Origin: CAZISM01 sp964541895
GTDB taxonomy: Bacteria > Zhuqueibacterota > Zhuqueibacteria > Residuimicrobiales > Residuimicrobiaceae
Reading direction: 5' to 3'
NCBI GenBank assembly: GCA_964541895.1
Contig: CAZISM010000012.1
Span: 1-64,000, forward strand
Length of the DNA: 64,000 nt
A model generated the notes under the pieces. The model had not been told where the DNA came from. It did not search any database and was given only the letters and a program-made list of their open reading frames with translations. Of this stretch, positions 44,449-53,630 are shown in pieces; positions within the stretch are counted from its first letter, which is position 1, and every line of letters begins with the position of its first letter. The position numbers were made by a program, and so were the translations under genes.

Positions 44449-47373
44449 ATGCAATCATTCGACCTGTGCATTCTTACCGCTGCCAACGAAGTTCAGGCAA
44501 AAGGATACAAAGCACGGCTGGCGGAATTTAAAGCACGCCAACCCGGCTTGAAAACCGAATTTATGGTCATCGCCGATCCACGGGGACAGCGCATCGGCTC
44601 CGGGGGCAGCACGCTGTATGTCCTGCAGACGATCTATGCCCGTGCGCAAAAGAATTTCCGCAAAGCCTTTGCAGGCCGCCGCATCCTGATCGTCCACTCG
44701 GGCGGCGATAGCCGGCGCTTGCCCGCCTACTCCGCCTATGGAAAAATCTTTACCCCTCTGCCAAGCCCGCAGCATCACACGGTGTTTGATATCATTCTGA
44801 ATACCTACGCCTCGCTGCCGGGCCATCCCGAAGGGCACGTCATCATAACGTCCGGCGATGTCCTGCTGAATTTCAGCAGGGAGCGGGTATACTTTGCCGA
44901 TAAAGGGATCACCGGAGTGGGCTATCCGGATGACGCCGAAGCAGCCAGTCATCACGGTGTTTTCGTTCCACAATCGCAGGCCTATGACCGGGTGAGCCGG
45001 GTGCTGGACTTTTTGCAAAAACCTGACCGTGATATCCTGATGAAACATCACGCCATCGATTATCAGCAGCGCGTCTGGGTGGACACCGGGATTCTTCATC
45101 TGGCTCCCGATGCCGTCGAAACCCTGTTGCGCTGCAAAAAACTGCTCGCCCACGCTCTTGAGGAAAAACGGGACATCAATCTTTACGATCATATCCCGTT
45201 CGCCATATTGGGCAAGAAAAAAATACCCGATTCAGACCAGCTGCAAAAATTGAAATTCCATGTTTCGCTTCTGCCTTATTGCGGTTTTTTTCACATCGGC
45301 CGAAGCAAGGAATTCCTCTATAACCTTTTTACCCTGACCCATGCCGCCGCCGAGTACGGCTTCAGGTCCGGAATCCGTTCCAGCGGTGCTGCGGATCTCA
45401 AAGCCAAAAAGGTCTTTGTCTATAACTCTATTGTGCCTGCGCTGCCCCATCCCAAAGCCGCCCCGGTTCTTATTGAAAACTGTGTTTTGGCCGGCTCGCC
45501 GTCCCTGGAAGGCGACAACATCGTCACCGGCGTGCCGGAGGGAATCCGTGCGATCCATCTGCAAACCGGTGTTTGTTTGACGGTATTGCCGCTCAAAAAC
45601 GGCTCCTGGACAGCTCTGCTGTATGGCATCGAGGATCACTTCAAATCTGGCGTCAGAACGGAAAACAACCTGTTCCTCAACCAACCTGTCGAACAGTGGC
45701 TGCAGCAGCGCAACCTGGCTCCGGAAATCGTGTGGGATAAAAATAAAGGGGATGTGTGGAGCGCGCGTTTGTTTCCTGTCTGCAGGAGCGCTCAGGAAGC
45801 CGTTAGCGTGGTGCAGAGCCTGCAGCGGAAAGACGCATCCCTGGCAGCGTGGATCCAGGCCGACAGACAGTCGCTGCAGTGGATACTCCGCTCCGTGGAT
45901 CACGACCAAATCATATCACAGCAGAAATTCGTCGAACGATCAGTGATGCTGTCGTCGCTGGAGCACATCCTTATCGCTCACAGCGAACTGGGCTCGCAAC
46001 AGCTGCTCGATCTGTGCCCGGATCCATCGTCGCTGAAAAATCTGGCCCAACGGTTATTCCGCATGGCCGCCACCCATCCGGACATTCTGCTGCAGAGCCG
46101 CCTCTATTTTTTGCTGCATCGCGTCCTCAACGTGACCGGCCGGCCTCTGCAAAAAGAATTCAAACAAATGCATAATCTGACCGCGGACAAGAGCCTCGAT
46201 CTCTCATTCAGCAAGATACGCAATGCCGTAAGCACGCCGCTGCTGCTGTCGAACCAGCAGCAGCCCCACACCATTTCCATACGATCCGATGAAGTCGTCT
46301 GGGCCTGTTCGCCCGCTCGTCTTGATTTCGCCGGCGGCTGGTCGGATACACCGCCCTATTGCCTGGAAAAAGGTGGAACCGTCCTCAACGCCGCGGTCAC
46401 CTTGAACGGTCAATATCCGATTCAGGTGATTGCCAAAATCAATTTTGACTATACGATACGCATCAATTCCATCGATCTGGGCATGACGCGGGTAGTAAAC
46501 GATATGGAGACGCTGGCTCAGTTCACCAATCCCGGCGACTGGCTCTCTCTGCCGAAAGCCGCTTTATGGGCGACGGGTCTGTTCAGACTCGGTGAAAAAA
46601 AATCCCTCGATCGTTTGCTGCACCAATTCGGCGGCGGTATCGATCTCACTCTGTTCAGCGCTTTGCCGGCCGGCTCCGGTCTCGGCACCTCCAGCATCCT
46701 CGGCGCCACCGCCATAGCCGCGGTGTCAAAAATGTTCGGCATCAGCATGACGCGAGAAGAGTTGTTTCAAAAAACCAGTTATCTGGAACAGCTTATGACT
46801 ACGGGAGGAGGCTGGCAGGATCAGATCGGCGGCATCGTCGGTGGAGTGAAAATCATCGAGACCGATCGCGGCTATGAACAGCTGCCCACGATTCGTTGGA
46901 CCAGCCTGGCCGACGGCCCCGACCACCCGTATCTTCTCTATTACACCGGCATTCGCCGGATGGCCAAGAACATCCTGCGCCAGGTCGTGAGCAGGTATCT
47001 CGACAGGGATCCGGAAGCTTTGCGAACTCTGGCAGAGCTCAAAGCGATTGCCTATGACATGAAATTCGCTCTGGATCAGCGGGAGATACAGCACTTTGGC
47101 AGGTTGATTGGTTCGGTGTGGGAATGCAACAAAAGGCTGGATCATGGCTCCACCACCGAGGCGATCGAACAGATTATCGAACGCATCTCGCCGCATATGC
47201 ACGGCGCCAAGTTATTGGGTGCCGGCGGCGGAGGCTTTCTTTTTATCGTCTGCAAGGGGGCTAAAGAGAAGAAAAAGATCATGGCCGATCTGCAGAGCGA
47301 TCCGATCAACAATCGGGCGCGGTTTTTCGATTTCGCCATCGATCCGGCCGGATTGCGGGTAAACGTCCTCTAG
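44449..47373 (+). CDS. fkp: Bifunctional L-fucokinase / L-fucose-1-P guanylyltransferase
   Basis: A 974-residue protein with the start set at MQSFDLCILTAANE; an ATG at 44422 is an alternative. The N-terminal half has nucleotidyltransferase features (DPRGQRIGSGGSTLYVLQ at about 44-61, HSGGDSRRLPAYSAYGK at about 82, GDVLLNFS). The C-terminal GHMP kinase begins at about residue 617: VWACSPARLDFAGGWSDTPP, then the ATP loop LPAGSGLGTSSILGATAIA at about 738, and LGAGGGGFLF. This architecture converts L-fucose via fucose-1-phosphate to GDP-fucose, as in Bacteroides Fkp. It could also act on D-arabinose or related sugars. No fucose-uptake or isomerase gene is adjacent. It is divergent from GH78. Confidence 0.88.
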   Translation: MQSFDLCILTAANEVQAKGYKARLAEFKARQPGLKTEFMVIADPRGQRIGSGGSTLYVLQTIYARAQKNFRKAFAGRRILIVHSGGDSRRLPAYSAYGKIFTPLPSPQHHTVFDIILNTYASLPGHPEGHVIITSGDVLLNFSRERVYFADKGITGVGYPDDAEAASHHGVFVPQSQAYDRVSRVLDFLQKPDRDILMKHHAIDYQQRVWVDTGILHLAPDAVETLLRCKKLLAHALEEKRDINLYDHIPFAILGKKKIPDSDQLQKLKFHVSLLPYCGFFHIGRSKEFLYNLFTLTHAAAEYGFRSGIRSSGAADLKAKKVFVYNSIVPALPHPKAAPVLIENCVLAGSPSLEGDNIVTGVPEGIRAIHLQTGVCLTVLPLKNGSWTALLYGIEDHFKSGVRTENNLFLNQPVEQWLQQRNLAPEIVWDKNKGDVWSARLFPVCRSAQEAVSVVQSLQRKDASLAAWIQADRQSLQWILRSVDHDQIISQQKFVERSVMLSSLEHILIAHSELGSQQLLDLCPDPSSLKNLAQRLFRMAATHPDILLQSRLYFLLHRVLNVTGRPLQKEFKQMHNLTADKSLDLSFSKIRNAVSTPLLLSNQQQPHTISIRSDEVVWACSPARLDFAGGWSDTPPYCLEKGGTVLNAAVTLNGQYPIQVIAKINFDYTIRINSIDLGMTRVVNDMETLAQFTNPGDWLSLPKAALWATGLFRLGEKKSLDRLLHQFGGGIDLTLFSALPAGSGLGTSSILGATAIAAVSKMFGISMTREELFQKTSYLEQLMTTGGGWQDQIGGIVGGVKIIETDRGYEQLPTIRWTSLADGPDHPYLLYYTGIRRMAKNILRQVVSRYLDRDPEALRTLAELKAIAYDMKFALDQREIQHFGRLIGSVWECNKRLDHGSTTEAIEQIIERISPHMHGAKLLGAGGGGFLFIVCKGAKEKKKIMADLQSDPINNRARFFDFAIDPAGLRVNVL

Positions 47374-47405
47374 TCCGCGCCAGGCGCCGGCCCGCCTTTT
47401 CCCGG

Positions 47406-50240
47406 CTAGACCGCTTTTATCACCACCACGGTCTGGTCGTCCAGAGGCGTCTGGCGGGCGGAATAATCGTGAACCTGGCGCAGGATCTGTTTGCACAGGT
47501 CATCCGCCGATGCATGGGCGTTCGTTTGCAGCAGCTGCTGCAGCCGGCTTTCGCCGAATTCCTGCTCCTGCAGATTCCTCGCCTCGGTGATCCCATCGGT
47601 GACAAAAAGGAACACATCCCCCACCTCATAGGGTACCGCCATCACTTCCAGTTCTTTGCCGAACAGTCCGTTTTGATCCAGACCAAATCCGATGCCGCGC
47701 GGTGTCAGCACGTGGACCTGATCGGAGTGGCGGCGATAATGGAACAGCGGCAAATGACCGGCACGGGCTACCAGCACCTGCCGCCGGTCCGGCTGAATGT
47801 CGGCTGCCAGCGCGGTCACAAAAAAGTTTTTATTCATGTCGCGGCTCAGAATATCGTTAAGCCGCAAGAACAGATCGGACGGCGACAGATTAAAGTCGTA
47901 CAGGGAGCGCAGAATCCCCTGCATCTTGGACATATACAGCGCCGCTGATATGCCTTTGCCGCTCACGTCTCCCACCACGACCATAAGCCGCTGCGCCTGG
48001 CTGTTCAAAAAGTCATAATAATCTCCGCCCACCTCCTGCGCCGGCAGCGAGGTGCCGGCCAACTGCAATCCCGGCCACTCTGGAACGGCTTGCGGCAGCG
48101 AAGCCAGTTGTATGTGCCGGGCGATTTCCATCTCCCGGTTCAGCCGCTCCCGTTGCGCCAGCTCTGCATAGAGAAAGGCATTTTCCAGAGAAACTGCCGC
48201 CTGGCGTGCCATGGCTTGCAGAAAATGAAAATCCTCCTGATAAAAAGGGGTTTCCGACAACTTTTCGCCGATAAACAACACCGCAAGCAAGCGGCTCTGC
48301 GAGCGAACCGGTATCACATGTCTAAATCCCAGTTGAAAAATATCCCGCCGGATGGCGTCGGGGAAATAGTCGACCGTCAGCGGTTCGTCGCCGCTCAACT
48401 TTGGCTGCAACGCAGCCAGGATCTCGGTGGTGCGGTCGGAAAAGGCATTCCAGTCGGCCAGGCTGACGCCGGTGACGTCACCATGCGCCAGACGCGGATC
48501 TTCATGGCGCAGCAGCAGCCCCACCTGGCGCACATGCATCAGATCACCGATCCCGCTCACCAGGGTCCTGGCCAGGTCCGGCGGGCTCACAGGCTGATGC
48601 AGGACGCCGGACAAGAGATCGCTCGCTTGCCGATAGTCGTAATGGTCACGATGAAAACGGCGATCGAGAAAGCGGATCCCCATGCGGCCCGTTTTCCAGA
48701 TCACCGCCAGCACCAGCATGGCCACCACCATCAGCACCCCTTTTTCCAGCGTGCTCTTTTGCACGGCAGAGGCCGGCGAGTCCACGATCTCCAGCGAGGC
48801 GCCCGTGATCTGAAAGTTCGGCAGGTTCAGGGTCAGTTTCGGAAGCGTCCATACCAGGAGCAATCCCAAAGCCAGCAACAGTGAAATCCAGAGCGTGTAT
48901 ATGATCGAATACCGGATGTTTCTCCGAATGCGAATGTTCATATCGAGCAGCCGGTAGCGGCCAATGGTATACAGGAGAGCGAGCGGGAAAATGATCAGGG
49001 GAAGGCCGATAAAGCCGGATTGAAACGGTTTGCCGAAACGGGCGAAAAGCCCGGACAGCAGCAGGAGAACGATGACAACGACAAAGGCGGCCCATGCCAG
49101 AATACGAGCCAGCCTCTTGTTCTCCGGATTGGCTTCGCGGCGATACAACATTTTAACGGCCATCAAAACGGCGATCATGATCAAAAGGAACAGATTGATG
49201 AACCGCTCGCCGAACATCCATGTCAGCCCCAGAGCCGTGGTCGCCATCACATAGGGTAACCATGTCAGCCAGCGTCTGGCCAGCAAGGCAGGCGACGGTT
49301 TTGGGAAATGCAGGAAGGCATGCGTGAGGGTGGCCGTTCCCAAAAATCCGGCCACGGGCAGGGTTATATCACGAATCAGGACCATAATATCAAAGCCGGA
49401 GTCCCGACGAATGGGGGCGACGGTCATGATATAGCCCAACAAAACAAAACCCAGGCCAAGAAGTCGGGCGGCGGCGAGCTGCGGCCGCTTGTAGCCCAGA
49501 AAAAATCCAACCGCCATATAAATCAGTCCGGTCAGGACGATGCACAACAGGGAGAATGAAATACCCCAGCGTGCCAGGGTCACGTGCAGAACCAGAGTCT
49601 CATTTTGCCGCAGCACTTTGTAATCGATGCTCTTGCCGCTCTGGCCGCTGCGCAGGATGAGATCAGCTCCAGCGGCGTTCGTGAACGTTTTGCCGTTTAT
49701 CTCCAGAAGCAGGTCACCGGGTTTCATACCTGCACGATCCGATGCACCTCCGGGGATGACATCAAAAATGAAAACCGACGAGGGCGAAGGTTTATAAAAC
49801 GGGGAGGTGATGCGCTGGGTCAGTCGGTACGCTATGGATTGATTATACTGCGGCCTGATGACCTGCACCGTTTCGCCGGAATCCGGCATGGCCACCGAGT
49901 TGCCATGGCTCCCTTTAGCCATTCCCTTTTTTGAATAGCCGGACACGATGAGGTCCCCGACCAAAATGCTGTCAGCCACCACCTGCAGAGGTTTTCCAAA
50001 AGCGCGGCCGGACTTTACATGCACAAACTGAGCCGGAACGCTCCGTGTGACATAAAACCGCACCGGCGCATCGGTAAACCAGTTCTCATCGGTCGGCGAA
50101 GAGGTAAACCTGATAAAATTATAAACAGTGATCGTGGTTACACAAACCAGCAGCGCAGTCAGCCAAAGGCGAAACCGCATCGAGTTTTCATCAAAATAGT
50201 TCATCAGACCGGGCACGTTGTGATTACCGAACAACATCAT
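47406..50240 (-). CDS. Membrane SpoIIE-type PP2C phosphatase with PDZ and GAF domains
   Basis: A 944-residue protein, probably starting at 50240 or at an internal ATG near 50204. Domain order: N-terminal helix, PDZ at about 157-190 core (VIPGGASDRAGMKPGDLLLEINGKTF), about seven membrane helices at about 205-460, a GAF-like domain at about 540-685, and a C-terminal SpoIIE/PP2C domain (EVGGDYYDF, VVVGDVSGKGISAALYMSKMQG, FLFVTDGITEARN, DDQTVVVIKAV) with the metal-binding Asp residues intact. Such proteins dephosphorylate anti-sigma-factor antagonists in partner-switching systems. No RsbV/RsbW-like gene is near. Fusion of a PDZ to a 7TM-GAF-PP2C core is noteworthy. It is convergent with the fucokinase gene, 32 bases away. 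Confidence 0.85.
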   Translation of the reverse strand: MMLFGNHNVPGLMNYFDENSMRFRLWLTALLVCVTTITVYNFIRFTSSPTDENWFTDAPVRFYVTRSVPAQFVHVKSGRAFGKPLQVVADSILVGDLIVSGYSKKGMAKGSHGNSVAMPDSGETVQVIRPQYNQSIAYRLTQRITSPFYKPSPSSVFIFDVIPGGASDRAGMKPGDLLLEINGKTFTNAAGADLILRSGQSGKSIDYKVLRQNETLVLHVTLARWGISFSLLCIVLTGLIYMAVGFFLGYKRPQLAAARLLGLGFVLLGYIMTVAPIRRDSGFDIMVLIRDITLPVAGFLGTATLTHAFLHFPKPSPALLARRWLTWLPYVMATTALGLTWMFGERFINLFLLIMIAVLMAVKMLYRREANPENKRLARILAWAAFVVVIVLLLLSGLFARFGKPFQSGFIGLPLIIFPLALLYTIGRYRLLDMNIRIRRNIRYSIIYTLWISLLLALGLLLVWTLPKLTLNLPNFQITGASLEIVDSPASAVQKSTLEKGVLMVVAMLVLAVIWKTGRMGIRFLDRRFHRDHYDYRQASDLLSGVLHQPVSPPDLARTLVSGIGDLMHVRQVGLLLRHEDPRLAHGDVTGVSLADWNAFSDRTTEILAALQPKLSGDEPLTVDYFPDAIRRDIFQLGFRHVIPVRSQSRLLAVLFIGEKLSETPFYQEDFHFLQAMARQAAVSLENAFLYAELAQRERLNREMEIARHIQLASLPQAVPEWPGLQLAGTSLPAQEVGGDYYDFLNSQAQRLMVVVGDVSGKGISAALYMSKMQGILRSLYDFNLSPSDLFLRLNDILSRDMNKNFFVTALAADIQPDRRQVLVARAGHLPLFHYRRHSDQVHVLTPRGIGFGLDQNGLFGKELEVMAVPYEVGDVFLFVTDGITEARNLQEQEFGESRLQQLLQTNAHASADDLCKQILRQVHDYSARQTPLDDQTVVVIKAV

Positions 50241-50410
50241 GTACTAGGTACGAATGGATCCGCAAAAAGGTTCCAGAGAAACCGGGCGTAGACTGGCCGA
50301 GATAACCGAATCCACAAAAGCCGGAACCAAATGATTTGCGTCAAAAAAAAAAGAGAGCACGCAAACGCCAGAAAGGTGTGCGGCCATGCCAGGAGCCCCC
50401 TGCCGATCCC

Positions 50411-51295
50411 CTACCCTTTAAGAATGCGTTGCACCCGTTGCCCCATGTCTTCGACCTGGGCAGGCGCATCAAAGCCCACCAGCAGCACATCGACTTTTTT
50501 TACGCTCAGGGCCAGACGCAGGCTGGCGTCGATTTTATCCGGCTCGGTTCGATACTTGCCCTCCCCGACCAGCTTCATGGCAATAACCCCTTTGCCGGCC
50601 TGATGCAGCTTTTCAATGGCTGTTACCACCGGCGCCGGATCATGGGTGTCCATCTTGATGCCCTCCGGGTTGAGGCGCACGTGCATCACATCGACCCAGG
50701 GTTCCTCGATGCCGGCATACAGCGCATCGAGGGAGTGCACCGAAACACCGTGGGCGCGGATGATTTTTTTCGCCTTCAGGTTTTCCAGGATATCCATCTG
50801 TCGACGAAAGATCTGCGGCCAGTTGGGCTCGTACATACAGTGCAGTTGCACGATATCGATATAGTCGGTATCGAGTTCTTTGCGAAAGCGATCCACGGCG
50901 ATATCGGCATCCGGCCGTTCCGGCTCGGGAATGCCTCCGGGTCTGAACCAGAGTTTGCTGGACAGCACATAGCGCTCGCGCGGTATGCCCTGCAAAGCCG
51001 CTGCCACGTAGGGGTGTGACCCATAGGTATCGGCGCAATCGAAAAAACGCACCCCTTGATCATAGGCGTGACGCAACAACTTTATCGCCGCATCTTTTCC
51101 CTGTCGCGTCAGATTGGATTCTCGATTGATGGATTTCACGCCTGTACCCATGGCGATGCGCGAAACCTTGATACCGGTCTTGCCCAGAGGCACCATGGCA
51201 AAGGGGTCTGCGTCGGCCGAATACCCTTTGGGTGCAACCAGGCCGGCCAAACCGGCCAGGGAGGTTTGGAGAAATTTACGTCTGTTGATCCACAT
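50411..51295 (-). CDS. Tat-exported aldo/keto reductase
   Basis: A 294-residue protein started at MWINRRKFLQTSLAGLAGLV, with AAAGG five bases upstream. The twin-arginine motif NRRKFLQ indicates export. It has the aldo/keto reductase (beta/alpha)8 fold with the tetrad Asp86 and Tyr91 in FFDCADTYG, Lys114 in LSSKLWF and His152 in DIVQLHCMY. It begins VPLGKTGIKVSRIAMGTG, the usual family opening. It may reduce or oxidise a keto-sugar intermediate outside the cytoplasm. It is transcribed right after the isomerase-like lipoprotein, with a 47-base gap. Confidence 0.87.
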   Translation of the reverse strand: MWINRRKFLQTSLAGLAGLVAPKGYSADADPFAMVPLGKTGIKVSRIAMGTGVKSINRESNLTRQGKDAAIKLLRHAYDQGVRFFDCADTYGSHPYVAAALQGIPRERYVLSSKLWFRPGGIPEPERPDADIAVDRFRKELDTDYIDIVQLHCMYEPNWPQIFRRQMDILENLKAKKIIRAHGVSVHSLDALYAGIEEPWVDVMHVRLNPEGIKMDTHDPAPVVTAIEKLHQAGKGVIAMKLVGEGKYRTEPDKIDASLRLALSVKKVDVLLVGFDAPAQVEDMGQRVQRILKG

Positions 51296-51342
51296 ATACA
51301 CCTTTCACGAACAAATCCCGTCAGGATGCCTGCTCTGCCGAC

Positions 51343-52224
51343 TCATGCCAGCAGACGCTCCAGAAATAGGCGTGCCGCGATCGCTTCGGTTCTGATCTCG
51401 GCCAGAGTGCCTTTTTTCAAACATTCGATAATCAGCGGACCTTGAGAAAATCCTCCCTTGACCAGTCTGGACCAGACCGCCGGAAAGCGCACCTGGCCGC
51501 TGCCGGGTGTGATCTCGACAATCTTGGGATGCTGGTAATCCTTGACGCACATGCCGGAGACGATGCCGTCCACAGAGGCCACATCCTCTGCCGGATCCAG
51601 GGTGCCGTCGGAATAGTAATAAATATTGCCCGGATCGTACCAGAGCCGGAAATTGGCGTGGTTCACTTTCTCAATGGTTTTACGGCATTGCGGCCCGGTG
51701 GCGTTGAGTCCGCCATGCGGTTTCAGCACCAGCTGTACGCCTTTGTTCATGGCTTCCTGGCAGCAGTCGGCGACGATGCCGTAATAGGTGTCGTAATACT
51801 CGGCTTTGCCGGTGCCCCCCAGGAGCGCCGTTTTGCAGCGGCTGGCGACGCACAGGTCTATGAGCTTGCGCAAGCCGTCGATGCCCTGCTGGCGCGTGCC
51901 TTGCAGAGGGAAATCACCGACATACGCAGCGGCCACCGTCAAGCCGCGACGATGCGCCTCTTCGCCCATTTTCTGCGCCTCTGGCTCCGAAGTCGACAGG
52001 GACAAAGCCAACCTGCCTTTGGGCGCAGTGGTCATGAGGCCGATCTGCTTAAAACCAGCCGCCGCGATCTCATCCATGGCTGTATAGAGATCGAATTCAG
52101 ACCAGGGTCTGGTAAAACAGCCCAGCGGCCAACGGCTGCGTCCCCGGCGTCCGCCGGCGCAGCCGGACAGCGCCGCGATACTCGCCGTGGCCAGAGCAGT
52201 CACAAAATTCCTTCTTTTCATCAC
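51343..52224 (-). CDS. Sugar phosphate isomerase/epimerase-like lipoprotein (AP2Ec TIM barrel)
   Basis: A 293-residue protein with RRNF after the start and a lipobox LSGC ending in Cys22, so it should be an exported lipoprotein, possibly Tat-routed. The rest is a xylose-isomerase-like TIM barrel: EIAAAGFKQIGLMT, MGEEAHRRGLTVAAAYVG, LVLKPHGGLNAT, FRLWYDPGNIYYYS, GMCVKDYQHP, PLIIECLKKG. Conserved acidic and His residues for a metal centre are visible (Lys-Pro-His, Asp-Pro-Gly-Asn, Lys-Asp). Relatives near DUF1080 and Gfo/Idh genes take part in keto-sugar epimerisation or 3-keto-glycoside cleavage. It lies 9 bases after the Gfo/Idh gene. Confidence 0.83.
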   Translation of the reverse strand: MMKRRNFVTALATASIAALSGCAGGRRGRSRWPLGCFTRPWSEFDLYTAMDEIAAAGFKQIGLMTTAPKGRLALSLSTSEPEAQKMGEEAHRRGLTVAAAYVGDFPLQGTRQQGIDGLRKLIDLCVASRCKTALLGGTGKAEYYDTYYGIVADCCQEAMNKGVQLVLKPHGGLNATGPQCRKTIEKVNHANFRLWYDPGNIYYYSDGTLDPAEDVASVDGIVSGMCVKDYQHPKIVEITPGSGQVRFPAVWSRLVKGGFSQGPLIIECLKKGTLAEIRTEAIAARLFLERLLA

Positions 52225-52233
52225 CGCATCTCC

Positions 52234-53484
52234 TCAGGCTTTATGCAATTTACGTTTGATTGGATCATACACCACCTGGTAGCCCTTGTCATACGATTCC
52301 ACGGCCATGATGCACGCCACCGCATGCTGATAGCCGGCTTCAATGGAAGCGTGCGGCTGCTTGCGGGAGCGTAAACATTGCAGCCAGTTGAGAAAGTGAT
52401 CGGGCTGTTCGACTTCTGCTACCTGGTTGACGCCTTTGATGACGCCGCGATTTTTGCTGCCGCCTTCAGCTGTATACACCGGCGCACGCAGATTGTCCAG
52501 CTTTAGCGTCCCCTGATCGCCAAATATTTTAAAGCTGTTGCCGTATTCATTGCCCAGATTGGAAGAGTAGCTGACCATAAAGCCCTCCGGATACACCCAC
52601 AGCGTCTGCACATGGTCGGGTGTGGTGAAGCGGTTTTCATCCTGCCAGGTAAAAGTGCCGCCTAAACAGACACAACTGCTCGGCAGTGTGGCGCCGGTGA
52701 TATAGTGAACCAGATCGATAAAATGGCTGCCCCACTGCGGCACCGGGCCATCGCAAAAATGGCGATACCCGTACCAGCCGGAGTAGAGTTTGGCGCTGAA
52801 CGGGGCTTTGGGCTTGCCGCCCCAGAATTCCGGCCAGTCCACCTCCTCGGCCTTCACCTCCTTGACGTAGCGATACCAGTAGGGCTGGGTGGCGTTGCGG
52901 CACTGTTCGATGCGGGCGACTTTGCCGAGCAAGCCGGTTTTATACATCTCATGACAGCCGACCGCGGTGGGCAGGCTGCGCAGTTGCGTACCGACCTGAA
53001 CGATGGTGTTCGCCTCTTTGACCGCATCGTAGCACTTCTGCAGTTCCTTCATATGCCGTGCCAGCGGTTTTTCGCAATATGCATCTTTTTTGCCTTTAGC
53101 CGCTTCCTCGAGCTGACGGGCGTGATGAGGATCTGTTGATGCGATCATGACCGCGTCGACTTCCGGCATGGCCAGGAGATCGCGATGGGACACGAACGTT
53201 TTCGGGTCTCTGCCGTATTTCGCTTTGACAGATGCCACGGCATTTTCGCGGGCTTTTTGCCAGGGATCGCTGACGGCGATCACCTCGATATTTTCCGCCT
53301 CTGCAAACGGCTCGATGCCGGCCAGGTGCGCCGTTACCCCGCGGTCACCGCAACCAATCAGGCCGATGCGGATCCGGTCGTTAGCGCCGCGAATGCGGCC
53401 GTAACTGGTCGCCGACAGGCCGAGCGCAACACCGGCTACGGCCGTCGTTTTGACAAATTCCCGTCGTGACATAAGGTTTTCCAT
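52234..53484 (-). CDS. Tat-exported Gfo/Idh/MocA oxidoreductase (2)
   Basis: A 416-residue protein, with start at MENLMSRREFVKTTAVAGVA (AAGGAG 8 bases upstream). It has the Tat motif SRREFVK. The NAD fold shows in RIRIGLIGCGDRGVTAHL and VIAVSDPW. The EKP motif is intact in YCEKPLARHMKE, with YWYRYVKEVKAEEVDWPEFWGG and WGSHFIDLVHYITG typical of the secreted subgroup. It is expected to oxidise sugar residues in the periplasm. It is read directly before the isomerase-like lipoprotein and the aldo/keto reductase. Confidence 0.9.
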   Translation of the reverse strand: MENLMSRREFVKTTAVAGVALGLSATSYGRIRGANDRIRIGLIGCGDRGVTAHLAGIEPFAEAENIEVIAVSDPWQKARENAVASVKAKYGRDPKTFVSHRDLLAMPEVDAVMIASTDPHHARQLEEAAKGKKDAYCEKPLARHMKELQKCYDAVKEANTIVQVGTQLRSLPTAVGCHEMYKTGLLGKVARIEQCRNATQPYWYRYVKEVKAEEVDWPEFWGGKPKAPFSAKLYSGWYGYRHFCDGPVPQWGSHFIDLVHYITGATLPSSCVCLGGTFTWQDENRFTTPDHVQTLWVYPEGFMVSYSSNLGNEYGNSFKIFGDQGTLKLDNLRAPVYTAEGGSKNRGVIKGVNQVAEVEQPDHFLNWLQCLRSRKQPHASIEAGYQHAVACIMAVESYDKGYQVVYDPIKRKLHKA

Positions 53485-53630
53485 GAGCGAATCTCCTTCC
53501 CTGCTATATACCTGATCCGGATGAACCGGAGCCAACTATCTAATCCCTTCGCCGTGACCGACCCACCAAGCCCGTGGCGCCCGCCCTGTGCGACGCCGGT
53601 ACAGCCACAGGCGTGAAAGCGGCGATACGG

